A stretch of 13,795 nucleotides of DNA, from the NCBI GenBank assembly GCA_050743125.1, contig JBOGEB010000112.1, forward strand, positions 1 through 13,795, given 5' to 3'. Position numbers and translations under genes: made by a program. Below the pieces are notes generated by a model that saw nothing but the letters and a program-made list of their open reading frames with translations, searched no databases and was not told where the DNA came from. Of this stretch, positions 1 to 6,755 are shown one piece after another (the first letter of the stretch is position 1; every line of letters begins with the position of its first letter). Source of the stretch: JBOGEB01 sp050743125. Its GTDB lineage: Bacteria; Actinomycetota; Nitriliruptoria; Euzebyales; Egibacteraceae.

Positions 1-2
1 GC

Positions 3-380
3 TCAGGTCGTCTGGCCCGAGCACGCACCGCCGGCGACCCTGACGGCGTCGCGATCAGCCACTTCAACCTGGCCACCTATCTGCAGCGCGGCGGGCAGGA
101 TGCGGCGGTGGCGGTGGCGCACCGGCTGGCCAGCGCGGTGATCGAGCTCCAGACAGGCTCAGGTCGACTACCCAGGATCATCCGCGCGCTCGTCCAGGAT
201 CTGGCGGGCTTCGACGGCGACCCGCCCGGGTCGTTCGCCGAGCTGTGCCGGCTGGTGGACCAGACCGGCGGGGTGCACCTCGCCCAGCTCGTCGACCGCC
301 TGCCCACACAGGCCCCGGACGGCGAGAAGGCGCTGGCCGAGGTCCTGCGCCTCGCCCGCCAGCCCCCCGCTCAAGCGTGA
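3..380 (+). CDS. C-terminal fragment of a TPR-like protein (5' truncated by window edge)
   Basis: An open frame enters from the left edge and stops at 378-380, giving about 125 residues with no upstream stop, so this is the tail of a longer gene. The segment ISHFNLATYLQRGG reads like a helical tetratricopeptide-type repeat, followed by helical stretches such as RIIRALVQDL and a leucine/alanine-rich end. G/C at third positions is consistently high, which supports this frame. The family cannot be fixed from the tail. TPR-type tails of this kind occur in large regulatory or effector proteins, but that is background knowledge and not shown here. The next gene starts 68 bp downstream on the same strand. 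Confidence 0.6.
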   Translation, partial: SGRLARARTAGDPDGVAISHFNLATYLQRGGQDAAVAVAHRLASAVIELQTGSGRLPRIIRALVQDLAGFDGDPPGSFAELCRLVDQTGGVHLAQLVDRLPTQAPDGEKALAEVLRLARQPPAQA

Positions 381-448
381 CCGGTTCGGTGCCGGTGGGG
401 CGGTGTGGTTGACTGCACGGCGCAATCTGGATCGAGGGCGGGGAGGCC

Positions 449-2374
449 ATGGACGGTATGCCGATCGACCGAGCGGTAGCGGAGGCGGCCCGCCGCTGCC
501 TGGCTGCGCACCATCCCCTCACCGTCGCTGAGCTGGTCGAGCTGCTCGCGCAGGAGGGGGTGCGTGCCCCCGAGGGCCAGGATCCGCTGCGCTGGGTAGG
601 CAGGCACCTCGACGCGACGTCGGGGCACCGGTCGTTCACGTGGGACCTGCCGGATCGGCGGCTGATCGACGTCGATGAGCTGTACGAGGGGCTCGTGCTT
701 ACCCACCACGTGATGGCCACGGAGCTGACCACGGGCGTCATCGACGTCGAGCCGGACCTGATCCCGCTGGTGCTGATCGACCAGGTCGACGACCCCCAAG
801 GCGACGATTCCCAAGGCGACGACGCCTACGTAGTGCTCGCCGCGGGAGGCCGGGCCGAGCTGGGCCACTTCTCCGCCAACGACGAGCTGGCGCTCGCCGG
901 GCCGCCTGGCTGGTTAGGCAACGCGCCCATCGGCGACCTGCTCGCGTTCCAGGTCACGAAGGGCGAGCTGTCGGTCACCCGGGTCGCGGAAGAGCCGGCG
1001 TTGGCCGAGGATGCGGTGCAGGCGCTGCGGTCCGCCTACGAGCAGGCCTGCCAGACCGGCGCCGCGCACGAGGGGGCCGTGCAGGTCCTCGACGTGTTCG
1101 CGCTCGCGCTCGCCGAGAGCCCGAGCCTGTTCCGCCAGCCGCTGCCGCCGCTGCGCGACCTGCTGGCCGCCGCCGGGTTGGCGGTGAGCGGGAAGTGGGT
1201 GCGCGGGCTGGCGACCGTCCCGGCCGACCCCTCCCAGAACGATCGGGACGCAGCCGACGAGCTGGCCGTCGCGGCGCTGCAGATCGTCGTCGAGGCGTAT
1301 CGGCTCGGGTTGTCCAGGGGACCCGCGACGGTGGAGGAGCTGGGCCTGACCACCGCCGCGCTCGCGCGGATGCTGTCGTGTCGGTGGGTGGCGCCGACGT
1401 TCGCCGACGAGATGATCCAGCTGAACGGTGTGCTGCAGGTCACCGGGTTCGGTTGGGCGTTGCAGGGTGCGCATCCGTGGAACGCCGGACCGCACCTCAT
1501 GCTCGCCATCTGCGCCGAGGCGCAGGGGGACACGCTGGCCGCGGAGGCCCACGTGGCCGAGGCGTTGCGCGCCGACCCCTGCCACAAGGATTCGCTGCTC
1601 CACGCTGCGTGGTACGCCGAGGACCGTGGGGACACCGCTCGCACGCTCGACCACCTCCGCCAGGCCGACGCCGACGACTCGCCGCACGCTCGCTTCCTGG
1701 AGGGTTTCGCCGTTCCGGGACCCGCGACCGGCGCAGCCGAGGAGCCATGCCTGTGCGGGTCCGGCCGCGTCCACGGGCTGTGCTGCGCGCACCGCAACGG
1801 GCATCCGCTGCACGAGCGGGTCGGATGGCTGTACCGCAAGGCCGTCCGCTACCTGCTGCGGCCCGCCCCGCAGCTGGCCATCCGCGCGATCGCCGAGGCC
1901 CGCATCCCCGACGACCCTCGCCCCTTGGCCTGGAAGCGCGCGGCGCTCCTCGATCCGCTCACCCAGGACCTCGGCCTGTTCGAGTGTGGGGTGTTGGAGG
2001 AGTTCCTCGACGTGCGCGGGGTGCTGCTGCCCGCCGACGAGCTCGCGCTCGGCCGCTGTTGGGTCGGGATTCGCCGCGGCCTCTACGAGGTCACGGCTGT
2101 CCAACGCGCCGCTCGTCGGCTCGGCCTGCGCGACCTGGCCACGGGTGATCGTCTCGACGTTCCCGAGGAAGGCGGCGTCCGCTACGTCCCAGGCCTCGTC
2201 GTCTACGCCCGGGTGGGCACAGACGGGCGGGCTCCGCGCATCCTCGACGTGCTGCCCGTCCCCACCAACCTGCGTGAGGGGATGCTCGACCTGCTCGGCC
2301 GCGACCCGGACCCGGTCGAAGTCGTGACCTGGCTGTGGACGCACAACGGCGGCCGGGGCGAGCCGCTCAGTTGA
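449..2374 (+). CDS. SEC-C metal-binding motif protein with TPR-like repeats
   Basis: This 641-residue protein starts at an ATG preceded by a good ribosome binding site (GGGGAGG, 438-444); a second in-frame ATG lies nine bases later. Residues 434-446 carry a SEC-C motif, CLCGSG then CC (C434, C436, C445, C446), the small zinc-binding module first known from the C-terminus of SecA. Residues about 341-405 look like two TPR repeats (PHLMLAICAEAQGD, then DSLLHAAWYAEDRGD). The N-terminal 75 residues look like a small helical domain, and residues 109-118 hold a short acidic duplication (QGDDSQGDD). There is no signal peptide or membrane segment, so it is probably cytoplasmic. Many SEC-C/TPR proteins have no known function, and none is assigned here. 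Confidence 0.85.
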   Translation: MDGMPIDRAVAEAARRCLAAHHPLTVAELVELLAQEGVRAPEGQDPLRWVGRHLDATSGHRSFTWDLPDRRLIDVDELYEGLVLTHHVMATELTTGVIDVEPDLIPLVLIDQVDDPQGDDSQGDDAYVVLAAGGRAELGHFSANDELALAGPPGWLGNAPIGDLLAFQVTKGELSVTRVAEEPALAEDAVQALRSAYEQACQTGAAHEGAVQVLDVFALALAESPSLFRQPLPPLRDLLAAAGLAVSGKWVRGLATVPADPSQNDRDAADELAVAALQIVVEAYRLGLSRGPATVEELGLTTAALARMLSCRWVAPTFADEMIQLNGVLQVTGFGWALQGAHPWNAGPHLMLAICAEAQGDTLAAEAHVAEALRADPCHKDSLLHAAWYAEDRGDTARTLDHLRQADADDSPHARFLEGFAVPGPATGAAEEPCLCGSGRVHGLCCAHRNGHPLHERVGWLYRKAVRYLLRPAPQLAIRAIAEARIPDDPRPLAWKRAALLDPLTQDLGLFECGVLEEFLDVRGVLLPADELALGRCWVGIRRGLYEVTAVQRAARRLGLRDLATGDRLDVPEEGGVRYVPGLVVYARVGTDGRAPRILDVLPVPTNLREGMLDLLGRDPDPVEVVTWLWTHNGGRGEPLS

Positions 2375-2519
2375 GCTGGGCGGCCGTGACGCCCGGCAGC
2401 ACGAGACGCATCCGCAGGACCCACTCGACGTCGGCAGGCTGGCCCCGCCGCTGGTAGACGGTGCGGGGGTTTTGAAGGATCCGCGCGAGGATCGACCGGC
2501 GTCGGCGCGGTCGCCTCAT
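2367..2519 (-). CDS. Small unrecognised ORF, 50 aa (small gene or gene remnant)
   Basis: On the minus strand an ATG at 2519 opens a 50-codon frame ending at 2367, with almost every third position G or C. Its middle reads NPRTVYQRRGQPADVEWVL and its end reads LPGVTAAQLN. It overlaps the last 8 bp of the convergent SEC-C gene and lies just upstream of the divergent acyl-CoA dehydrogenase start. The start is arginine-rich (MRRPRRRRS) and has no clear ribosome binding site. I do not recognise the protein. It may be a genuine small protein or the surviving C-terminus of a decayed gene. The third-position bias is the only support for coding. Confidence 0.45.
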   Translation of the reverse strand: MRRPRRRRSILARILQNPRTVYQRRGQPADVEWVLRMRLVLPGVTAAQLN

Positions 2520-2546
2520 GCTGCCACGCCGCTACCCTGCCGGGAC

Positions 2547-3680
2547 ATGGTGGACCTTGCGCACGTCCGCGCGCTCGCCCGCGAGGTGCTGCGCCCGCTC
2601 GCGCAGGCGGGTGCGCCGGGGCGGGTCAACCGGCCGCTCGTCCGGGCGTTGGGGGATTGTGGGCTGCTGCCACGGCTGTTCCCCGAGCGGTTGGGCGGCG
2701 CCAGCCCCGTCGGCGTGTCCGCCACCGAGCTGTGCCGGCTGCGTGAGGGGCTGGCGCGCGAGACCACAGAGGCCGAGACCGCGCTCGCGCTGCAGGGTCT
2801 CGGCGCGTACCCGATCGTGCAATCTGGGTCAGAGGCGCTCGCCTCGCGCTGGGTTCCCGGCGTGGCCCGCGGCGAGCTGGTCGCGGCGTTCGCGCTCACC
2901 GAGCCGGACGCCGGCTCCGACGCCGCCGCGCTCGTGCTCGCGGCGGAGCGCGACCGTGGTGGCTGGCGGCTGGCCGGGGAGAAGACCTGGATCTCGAACG
3001 CTCCCGAGGCCGACGTCTACACGGTCTTCGCGCGGACCACCCCGGAAGCGGGCGCCCGAGGGATCACCGCGTTCGTCGTGCCGGGCGACGCTGACGGCCT
3101 CGGCGGCGAGCCCATCCGGATGCTCGCCCCGCACGCGATCGGCCGGCTGGTCTTCGACGGCGTCTTTGTCCCCGACGACGGTGTCCTCGGGCAGGTCGAC
3201 GGGGGGTTCGGGGTGGCCATGCGGACCCTCGACCTGTTCCGGCCCAGCGTCGGGGCGTTTGCCGTCGGCATGGCGCAGGCTGCGCTCGACGCCGCCGTCG
3301 CGCACGCCGCGACCAGACGGGCGTTCGGCCGGCCGATCGCCGAGTTTCAGGCCGTCTCACACCAGCTCGCGGACATGGCCACCCGGACCGAGGCCGCGCG
3401 GCTGCTCGTCTACGAGGCGGCCCGCGCCTACGACGATCACCGCTCGGCCGAGGTCACGCGCCGGTCGGCGATGGCCAAGCTCTACGCGACCGAGACCGCC
3501 CAGTTCGTGGTCGACGCGGCGATCCAGATCCACGGTGCGCGCGCCCTGCAGGCCGGGCACCTGCTCGAGCACCTCTACCGGGAGGTACGCGCGCCGCGGA
3601 TCTACGAGGGCACCTCACAGATCCAGCGGGAGATCATCGCGCGGGCGCTGTTGCGCGCGGCCGGCGACGTGAACGGTTGA
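2547..3680 (+). CDS. Acyl-CoA dehydrogenase family flavoprotein
   Basis: The 377-residue product matches the usual length of acyl-CoA dehydrogenases, FAD enzymes that introduce an alpha,beta double bond into acyl-CoA thioesters. Residues 116-127 (ALTEPDAGSDAA) are the first family signature, and KTWISN at 146-151 lies in the FAD-binding middle domain. The C-terminal helical domain carries RAFGRPIAEFQAV and IQIHGARALQAG, and RIYEGTSQIQ supplies the expected catalytic base E354. The substrate cannot be told from sequence. I chose the ATG at 2547. A TTG at 2472 would add 25 poorly conserved residues and run antisense through a coding-like ORF. The TGA stop overlaps the start of the next gene, so the two are probably co-translated and may work on the same compound. 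Confidence 0.93.
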   Translation: MVDLAHVRALAREVLRPLAQAGAPGRVNRPLVRALGDCGLLPRLFPERLGGASPVGVSATELCRLREGLARETTEAETALALQGLGAYPIVQSGSEALASRWVPGVARGELVAAFALTEPDAGSDAAALVLAAERDRGGWRLAGEKTWISNAPEADVYTVFARTTPEAGARGITAFVVPGDADGLGGEPIRMLAPHAIGRLVFDGVFVPDDGVLGQVDGGFGVAMRTLDLFRPSVGAFAVGMAQAALDAAVAHAATRRAFGRPIAEFQAVSHQLADMATRTEAARLLVYEAARAYDDHRSAEVTRRSAMAKLYATETAQFVVDAAIQIHGARALQAGHLLEHLYREVRAPRIYEGTSQIQREIIARALLRAAGDVNG

Positions 3681-4807
3681 CGGTGCGGGCGCTCGTGCTG
3701 CACGGGCCCGGCCTGGACCTGGCGCGTCGGTGTCGAGAATGGGCCACCGAGGTGGATCTCGAGGTCGAGACGCGCCGCTGCCCGGACGAGGACGCGCTGG
3801 TCGGCGCGCTCCGCTCGGTCGGGGCGGTGGACGGGATCGTCCTCGTCCCCGGTCTGGAGGGGTTCGCCTCGGTGGCGCTCGCGTCGGCGGTGACCGACAC
3901 CACAGCGCCGGTCGTGGCGGTGGACCTGGGGAACCTCCGACGCCGCGGGCTGGACCCGGCGGGCAGCGCGCTCGCCTCGGCCGCTGCCCGGGTGATCCAC
4001 GGCCGCGGTGTGGACGGATGCCGGTGGGCGCTTCACCACCTCGCCTGGCGGGCAGCGTGGCCGTTCTGCTCGTTGGCGTACGACGACGGTCCCGACCAGG
4101 TCGCCGATCTGCGGTTGCCTGATCGGGACGGGCCGCACCCGGTCGCGGTGCTCGTGCACGGCGGGTTCTGGTACGACCCGTGGGAGCGCGACCTCATGGA
4201 CGGGCTCGCCGTCGACCTCGCGCGCAGGGGCTGGGCGGCCTGGAATGTCGAGTACCGGCGGGTCGGCGCCGGTGGCGGGTGGCCGGCGACGGCGAACGAC
4301 GTGGCAGCCGCGGTGGACCACGTGGCGGCGCTCGCTGGCCCCCACCGGCTCGACACCGGGCGGGTCGCGTTGGTCGGGCACTCCGCCGGCGGGCAACTCG
4401 CGCTGTGGGCGGCATCCAGGCGCACCGCCACAGTGCGGCCCCGGCTGGTCGTTGCGCTCGCGGCGGTCACCGACCTGGCGGCCGCCCGCGCCCATGGCCT
4501 CGGCGGCAGGGCGGTTGACGCGCTGCTCGCCACCGCCCCCGACCCCCAGCGGGCGCGGGCCGACGCCTCACCGATCGCGCGCGTGCCCCTGGGCCTGGCG
4601 CAACTCGTCGCGCACGCCGCCGATGATCCCCTGGTGCCCGTCGACCAGAGCCGCCGCTACGTCGCCGCCGCCCAGGCCGCCGGCGATGTCACCGACTACC
4701 GCGAGCTCACCCACGGCGGCCACTTCGCGCTGATCACCCCCCGCTGCGCCGCCTGGCGGACCGTGGCGGAGGCGCTCAACGAAAAGCTCAGGCAACTGGG
4801 CCCCTGA
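3677..4807 (+). CDS. Fusion: degenerate type II dehydroquinase-like domain + kynurenine-formamidase-like alpha/beta hydrolase
   Basis: The TTG start overlaps the upstream stop (TTGA); a GTG six bases later is an alternative. Residues 1-125 follow the type II 3-dehydroquinate dehydratase (AroQ) fold line by line: LVLHGPGLDL, DGIVLVPG, SVALASAV, APVVAVDLGN and VIHGRGVDGCRWALHHL. However, the lid loop with the catalytic Arg/Tyr is absent, GPN is GPG, and the His of H-[IL]-S-N is Asp, so this activity is very unlikely. Residues 150-376 are an alpha/beta hydrolase with oxyanion motif HGGFW (161-165), nucleophile GHSAGG (S236), acid D317 in DDPLVP, and H349 in HGGHF. This pattern is typical of kynurenine formamidase and related esterases. 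The enzyme is probably an ester or amide hydrolase acting after the acyl-CoA dehydrogenase product; the substrate is unknown. Confidence 0.85.
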   Translation: MTVRALVLHGPGLDLARRCREWATEVDLEVETRRCPDEDALVGALRSVGAVDGIVLVPGLEGFASVALASAVTDTTAPVVAVDLGNLRRRGLDPAGSALASAAARVIHGRGVDGCRWALHHLAWRAAWPFCSLAYDDGPDQVADLRLPDRDGPHPVAVLVHGGFWYDPWERDLMDGLAVDLARRGWAAWNVEYRRVGAGGGWPATANDVAAAVDHVAALAGPHRLDTGRVALVGHSAGGQLALWAASRRTATVRPRLVVALAAVTDLAAARAHGLGGRAVDALLATAPDPQRARADASPIARVPLGLAQLVAHAADDPLVPVDQSRRYVAAAQAAGDVTDYRELTHGGHFALITPRCAAWRTVAEALNEKLRQLGP

Positions 4808-4809
4808 CA

Positions 4810-4846
4810 CTGGGTCTTGGCCGGTCCGGAGAGACCAGGGTCCCAG
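4810..4846 (+). terminator. Possible hairpin after the hydrolase gene
   Basis: Just after the hydrolase stop, CTGGG (4810-4814) can pair with CCCAG (4842-4846), or alternatively GGTCT (4813-4817) with AGACC (4832-4836), around a G/C-rich centre. No T-run follows, so it would have to act as an intrinsic terminator of the T-poor kind common in high-GC bacteria. The stems are short and the assignment is weak. Confidence 0.25.
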
Positions 4847-4904
4847 ACAGCAGGGGGCGATGCCCACTCGTCGTCGTCCCACAGCACCGGCGCCGCGTAC
4901 GAGC

Positions 4905-5129
4905 CGGCCCCAGCGGATCGTCGCTCACCGAGAACCAGTACTTCACCAGCGTGATGCCGTCCTCGACGAGCATCCGCTTGATCGCCCCTCCCTTGCCGGC
5001 CGCGTCGCGTCCCTCGAAGACCACGACGAGGCGTTCCTGCTCCTGGCGGACCCACTCTTTGAGCTTGACCAGCTCCGCCTGCAGCCGGATCAGCTCCCGC
5101 TCGTACACCTTGCGGGGAACTTGACGAGC
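4905..5129 (-). pseudogene. ppk2: Polyphosphate kinase 2 (PPK2) remnant with internal deletion
   Basis: On the minus strand the frame reads VPRKVYERELIRLQAELVK and then the Walker A region FEGRDAAGKGGAIKR, the typical PPK2 N-terminal part. PPK2 transfers phosphate between polyphosphate and nucleotides. Directly after AIKR comes MLVEDGITLVKYWFSVSD, which in intact family members lies roughly 70-80 residues further on. The segment with the second nucleotide-binding region and lid (normally including a DRSWYNRAGVE-type motif) is therefore missing in frame. After FSVSD the homology stops and the C-terminal third is gone. No start codon with a ribosome binding site sits at the normal place. The remainder of 4808-5244 shows nothing else I recognise, except a coding-like minus-strand stretch at about 5120-5203 (MSSQVVAEINGVTLGLLREA) of unknown origin. 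Confidence 0.82.
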
Positions 5130-5244
5130 GTCTCCACGACGAAGGCTTCCCTGAGAAGCCCGAGGGTGACACCATTGATCTCGGCCACGACTTGGGACGA
5201 CATGGGTGGAGTGGGACCAGGGCGTCGAGGAGCGATGCAAGGAC

Positions 5245-5523
5245 ATGGCTGAGATCACCGTCACCCGTACGGGGCCTGAGCGGTTCGGCGTCCAGGTGAC
5301 CGACGGGGAGCTGACGACCACCCACGACGTGAGCATGCCGCCGTCGTTGATGGGCGATCTTCTCCGGCTGAGGTGGGTCGACGCCGAGGCTGTGGTTCGA
5401 GAGTCTTTTGTCTTTCTGCTCGAGCGCGAGCCGGCCTCGGCGATCCTGCCCGAGTTCTCCTTGACCAGCATCAGCGAGTCCTTCCCCGACTACTACGACG
5501 AGCTGCACCGGCGCTTGGCGTGA
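5245..5523 (+). CDS. Conserved small actinobacterial hypothetical protein
   Basis: This intact 92-residue frame has the shape of a small conserved actinobacterial protein I recall without a name. It has a beta-strand N-terminus (MAEITVTRTGPERFGVQV), a threonine-rich turn (TTTHDV), then a helical half with VRESFVFLLEREPAS and a terminal FPDYYDELHRRL. The ATG at 5245 is chosen because it begins at the conserved MAEITV; a GTG at 5206 would add 13 unlikely residues. GAGGAG lies about 12 bases upstream. There is no signal peptide or membrane segment. It is the only intact gene among pseudogene slices on both sides, which suggests it is either retained by selection or still awaiting decay. Function unknown. 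Confidence 0.72.
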   Translation: MAEITVTRTGPERFGVQVTDGELTTTHDVSMPPSLMGDLLRLRWVDAEAVVRESFVFLLEREPASAILPEFSLTSISESFPDYYDELHRRLA

Positions 5524-5555
5524 GGGCGGACAGCCGGCCGTTGGGGAGAGTGAAC

Positions 5556-5706
5556 GTGCGTACCGTTGACGCCTCGGGGTTGTCCACCGACGAGCTTGAT
5601 CGGGATCGACCGCTGCTGGCGGGCGGCGAACCCCCTGTTGGTGGGACCGACCTCGCCGCTCGCCAACCGCTGCGCCCTGAGCACGTCAAGCCTCGCCTGC
5701 TGGGTG
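5556..5706 (+). pseudogene. xfp: Phosphoketolase N-terminal remnant, frameshifted
   Basis: A GTG at 5556 sits seven bases after GGGGAG and opens MRTVDASGLSTDELDR. In the +1 frame the next stretch reads IDRCWRAANPLLVG, matching the phosphoketolase N-terminal motif D-x-x-WRAAN-YLSVG. Back in the first frame comes ARQPLRPEHVKPRLLG, matching the following EPLRPEHIKPRLLGHWG. Phosphoketolase cleaves xylulose-5-phosphate or fructose-6-phosphate to acetyl phosphate and is about 790 residues long; only about 50 remain here. At least two frameshifts are needed, and homology ends abruptly at LLG, where an unrelated slice begins. The assignment rests on two short but distinctive motifs in the correct order and spacing. 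Confidence 0.7.
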
Positions 5707-5707
5707 A

Positions 5708-5795
5708 CGTCCCACCGAGCAGCGGGGCGTGACCTGCTGCTACGCCGTGCAGGACGAGGTAATGGGTAACCGACCCCGACTCGCCAGTCGAGGTA
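5708..5795 (+). pseudogene. ArsI/CadI-family metalloenzyme remnant (short slice)
   Basis: Immediately after the phosphoketolase slice a third frame reads RPTEQRGVTCCYAVQDEV, and after a frame slip VTDPDSPVEV. Intact ArsI/CadI-type proteins (glyoxalase-fold enzymes of arsenic and cadmium resistance loci) carry a segment close to TCCYAVQDKVWVTDPDG-x-x-WEVY. The two fragments cover this in order. Only about 25-30 residues survive, ending where the tail of the opposite-strand arsC remnant begins. The call is based on this single motif region but fits the adjacent arsenic genes. Confidence 0.55.
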
Positions 5796-6042
5796 GCGCT
5801 TGCCCGGATAGACCGGGCAGGCGTCGCCGCAGCCTATGGTGATCGCTCCTGTGGACTGGGCCAACGCGCGGAGCTGCTCCCACGCGAACCGTCGGGTCAG
5901 CACTGGCAGATAGGCCGTGAGAGGACTCGACGACGTGGCGTTGGGCCGTTTCGACGGAGAACACGCCGAGCAGGTCGATCGCCGACTCTTCGGCGATGCG
6001 ACCAAGGATGTCGTCCGGGCGCGGGTCGAAGCTTTGGGTCAT
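5775..6042 (-). pseudogene. arsC: Arsenate reductase (ArsC, LMW-phosphatase type) remnant lacking its catalytic core
   Basis: The ATG at 6042 overlaps the aquaporin stop (ATGA) and follows a GAGGAAA ribosome binding site. The product starts as the N-terminal three-helix-bundle domain seen in actinobacterial ArsC proteins: DILGRIAEESAIDLLGVF, then SVETAQRHVVESS. A frameshift with loss of several codons follows, and the bundle continues in another frame as TAYLPVLTRRFAWEQLRAL. After ALAQSTGA the sequence jumps to TIGCGDACPVYPGKRYLDW, which in intact ArsC lies about 70-100 residues later. The phosphatase-like P-loop (CVHNAGRSQ-type) with the nucleophilic cysteine is gone, and the C-terminus decays after YLDW. 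The gene can no longer make an arsenate reductase. Confidence 0.87.
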
Positions 6043-6755
6043 GAGGTTTCCTCCACGGTCGGGATGACGACATCGGCGGCGACGGTGGCGACGTCCGGGT
6101 AGAGCAGCCGCACCAGGCCCACGCCCAGCAACCCGCCTGCCAGCTGGCAGGCCACGAACCCGAGCACCGAGCCGGGCGCGATGCCCGCGAACGTGTCGGT
6201 GAACATCCGCGCCACGGTCACCGCAGGGTTGGCGAAACTGGTCGAGGAGGTGAACCAGTAGGCGGCGCCGATGTAGGCACCGACCGCAGCCGCTACCGCG
6301 CCGGCGCGGCCCGAGCGCACGATCCCGAAGATCACCAGCAGCAGCCCGATCGTGGCCACCCCCTCGGCCAGCCACAGCCCGCCGCTGGAGCGGGCAGTGC
6401 GCGACCATGCCACCGGCGGCAACTCGAACATCAGGTTCGCGACCACGCAGCCGAACACCCCACCGGCCGTCTGAGCCGTGACGTAGACAGCCAGCTCGCG
6501 CGTGGTCAGCCCGCCGAACAGCCGGTCGGCCAGGCTCACGACCGGGTTGAGGTGCGCCCCGGACACCGGCCCGACCGCCAAGATGACCGCTGCCAGCCCT
6601 GCGGCGGTCGCTGCGGCGTTCTCCAGCAGCTGCAACCCGGTGTCAGCGGGCGACAGCTTCTGCGCGGCGATGCCCGAGCCGACCACCGCCGCGACCAGGA
6701 ACCCGGTGCCTACGAACTCTGCCAGCGCCCGGCGACCCAACGGCACCGTGACCAT
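6039..6755 (-). CDS. MIP-family channel (arsenic-operon aquaglyceroporin type)
   Basis: This 238-residue protein has the aquaporin fold. It has about six hydrophobic segments, a first pore box LNP in SGAHLNPVVS (70-72; NPV instead of NPA), and a second box ANPAV (176-178) followed by R183 at the usual selectivity-filter place. Such channels in ars operons are thought to carry As(III) across the membrane after arsenate reduction, in place of an ArsB/Acr3 pump. That role is inferred from family and position. The ATG at 6755 overlaps the arsR stop (TGATG); a TTG at 6764 is also possible. It is co-transcribed with arsR and with the broken arsC, whose ATG overlaps its stop. No damage is visible in this gene. 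Confidence 0.88.
   Translation of the reverse strand: MVTVPLGRRALAEFVGTGFLVAAVVGSGIAAQKLSPADTGLQLLENAAATAAGLAAVILAVGPVSGAHLNPVVSLADRLFGGLTTRELAVYVTAQTAGGVFGCVVANLMFELPPVAWSRTARSSGGLWLAEGVATIGLLLVIFGIVRSGRAGAVAAAVGAYIGAAYWFTSSTSFANPAVTVARMFTDTFAGIAPGSVLGFVACQLAGGLLGVGLVRLLYPDVATVAADVVIPTVEETS

Noticed and set aside
409..437. Promoter for the SEC-C gene (TTGACT at 409-414)
   Set aside because: No -10-like hexamer lies at the proper spacing, and one match to a -35 is not enough.
914..2344. 476-codon minus-strand ORF opposite the SEC-C gene
   Set aside because: It mirrors the plus-strand gene, reads as Arg/Gly/His-rich sequence without domains, and the plus strand has a ribosome binding site, SEC-C motif and TPR-like repeats.
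2518..3672. 384-codon plus-strand ORF in another frame of the acyl-CoA dehydrogenase
   Set aside because: It is Arg/Ser/Pro-rich shadow sequence; the dehydrogenase frame has both family signatures and the catalytic Glu.
3677..4060. Functional AroQ (shikimate pathway dehydroquinase)
   Set aside because: The fold-level match is good, but the lid loop and the catalytic Asn, Arg, Tyr and His positions are missing, so enzyme activity is not supported.
4860..5252. 130-codon plus-strand ORF over the PPK2 remnant
   Set aside because: The minus strand carries clear PPK2 motifs; the plus reading is its complement with no recognisable domain.
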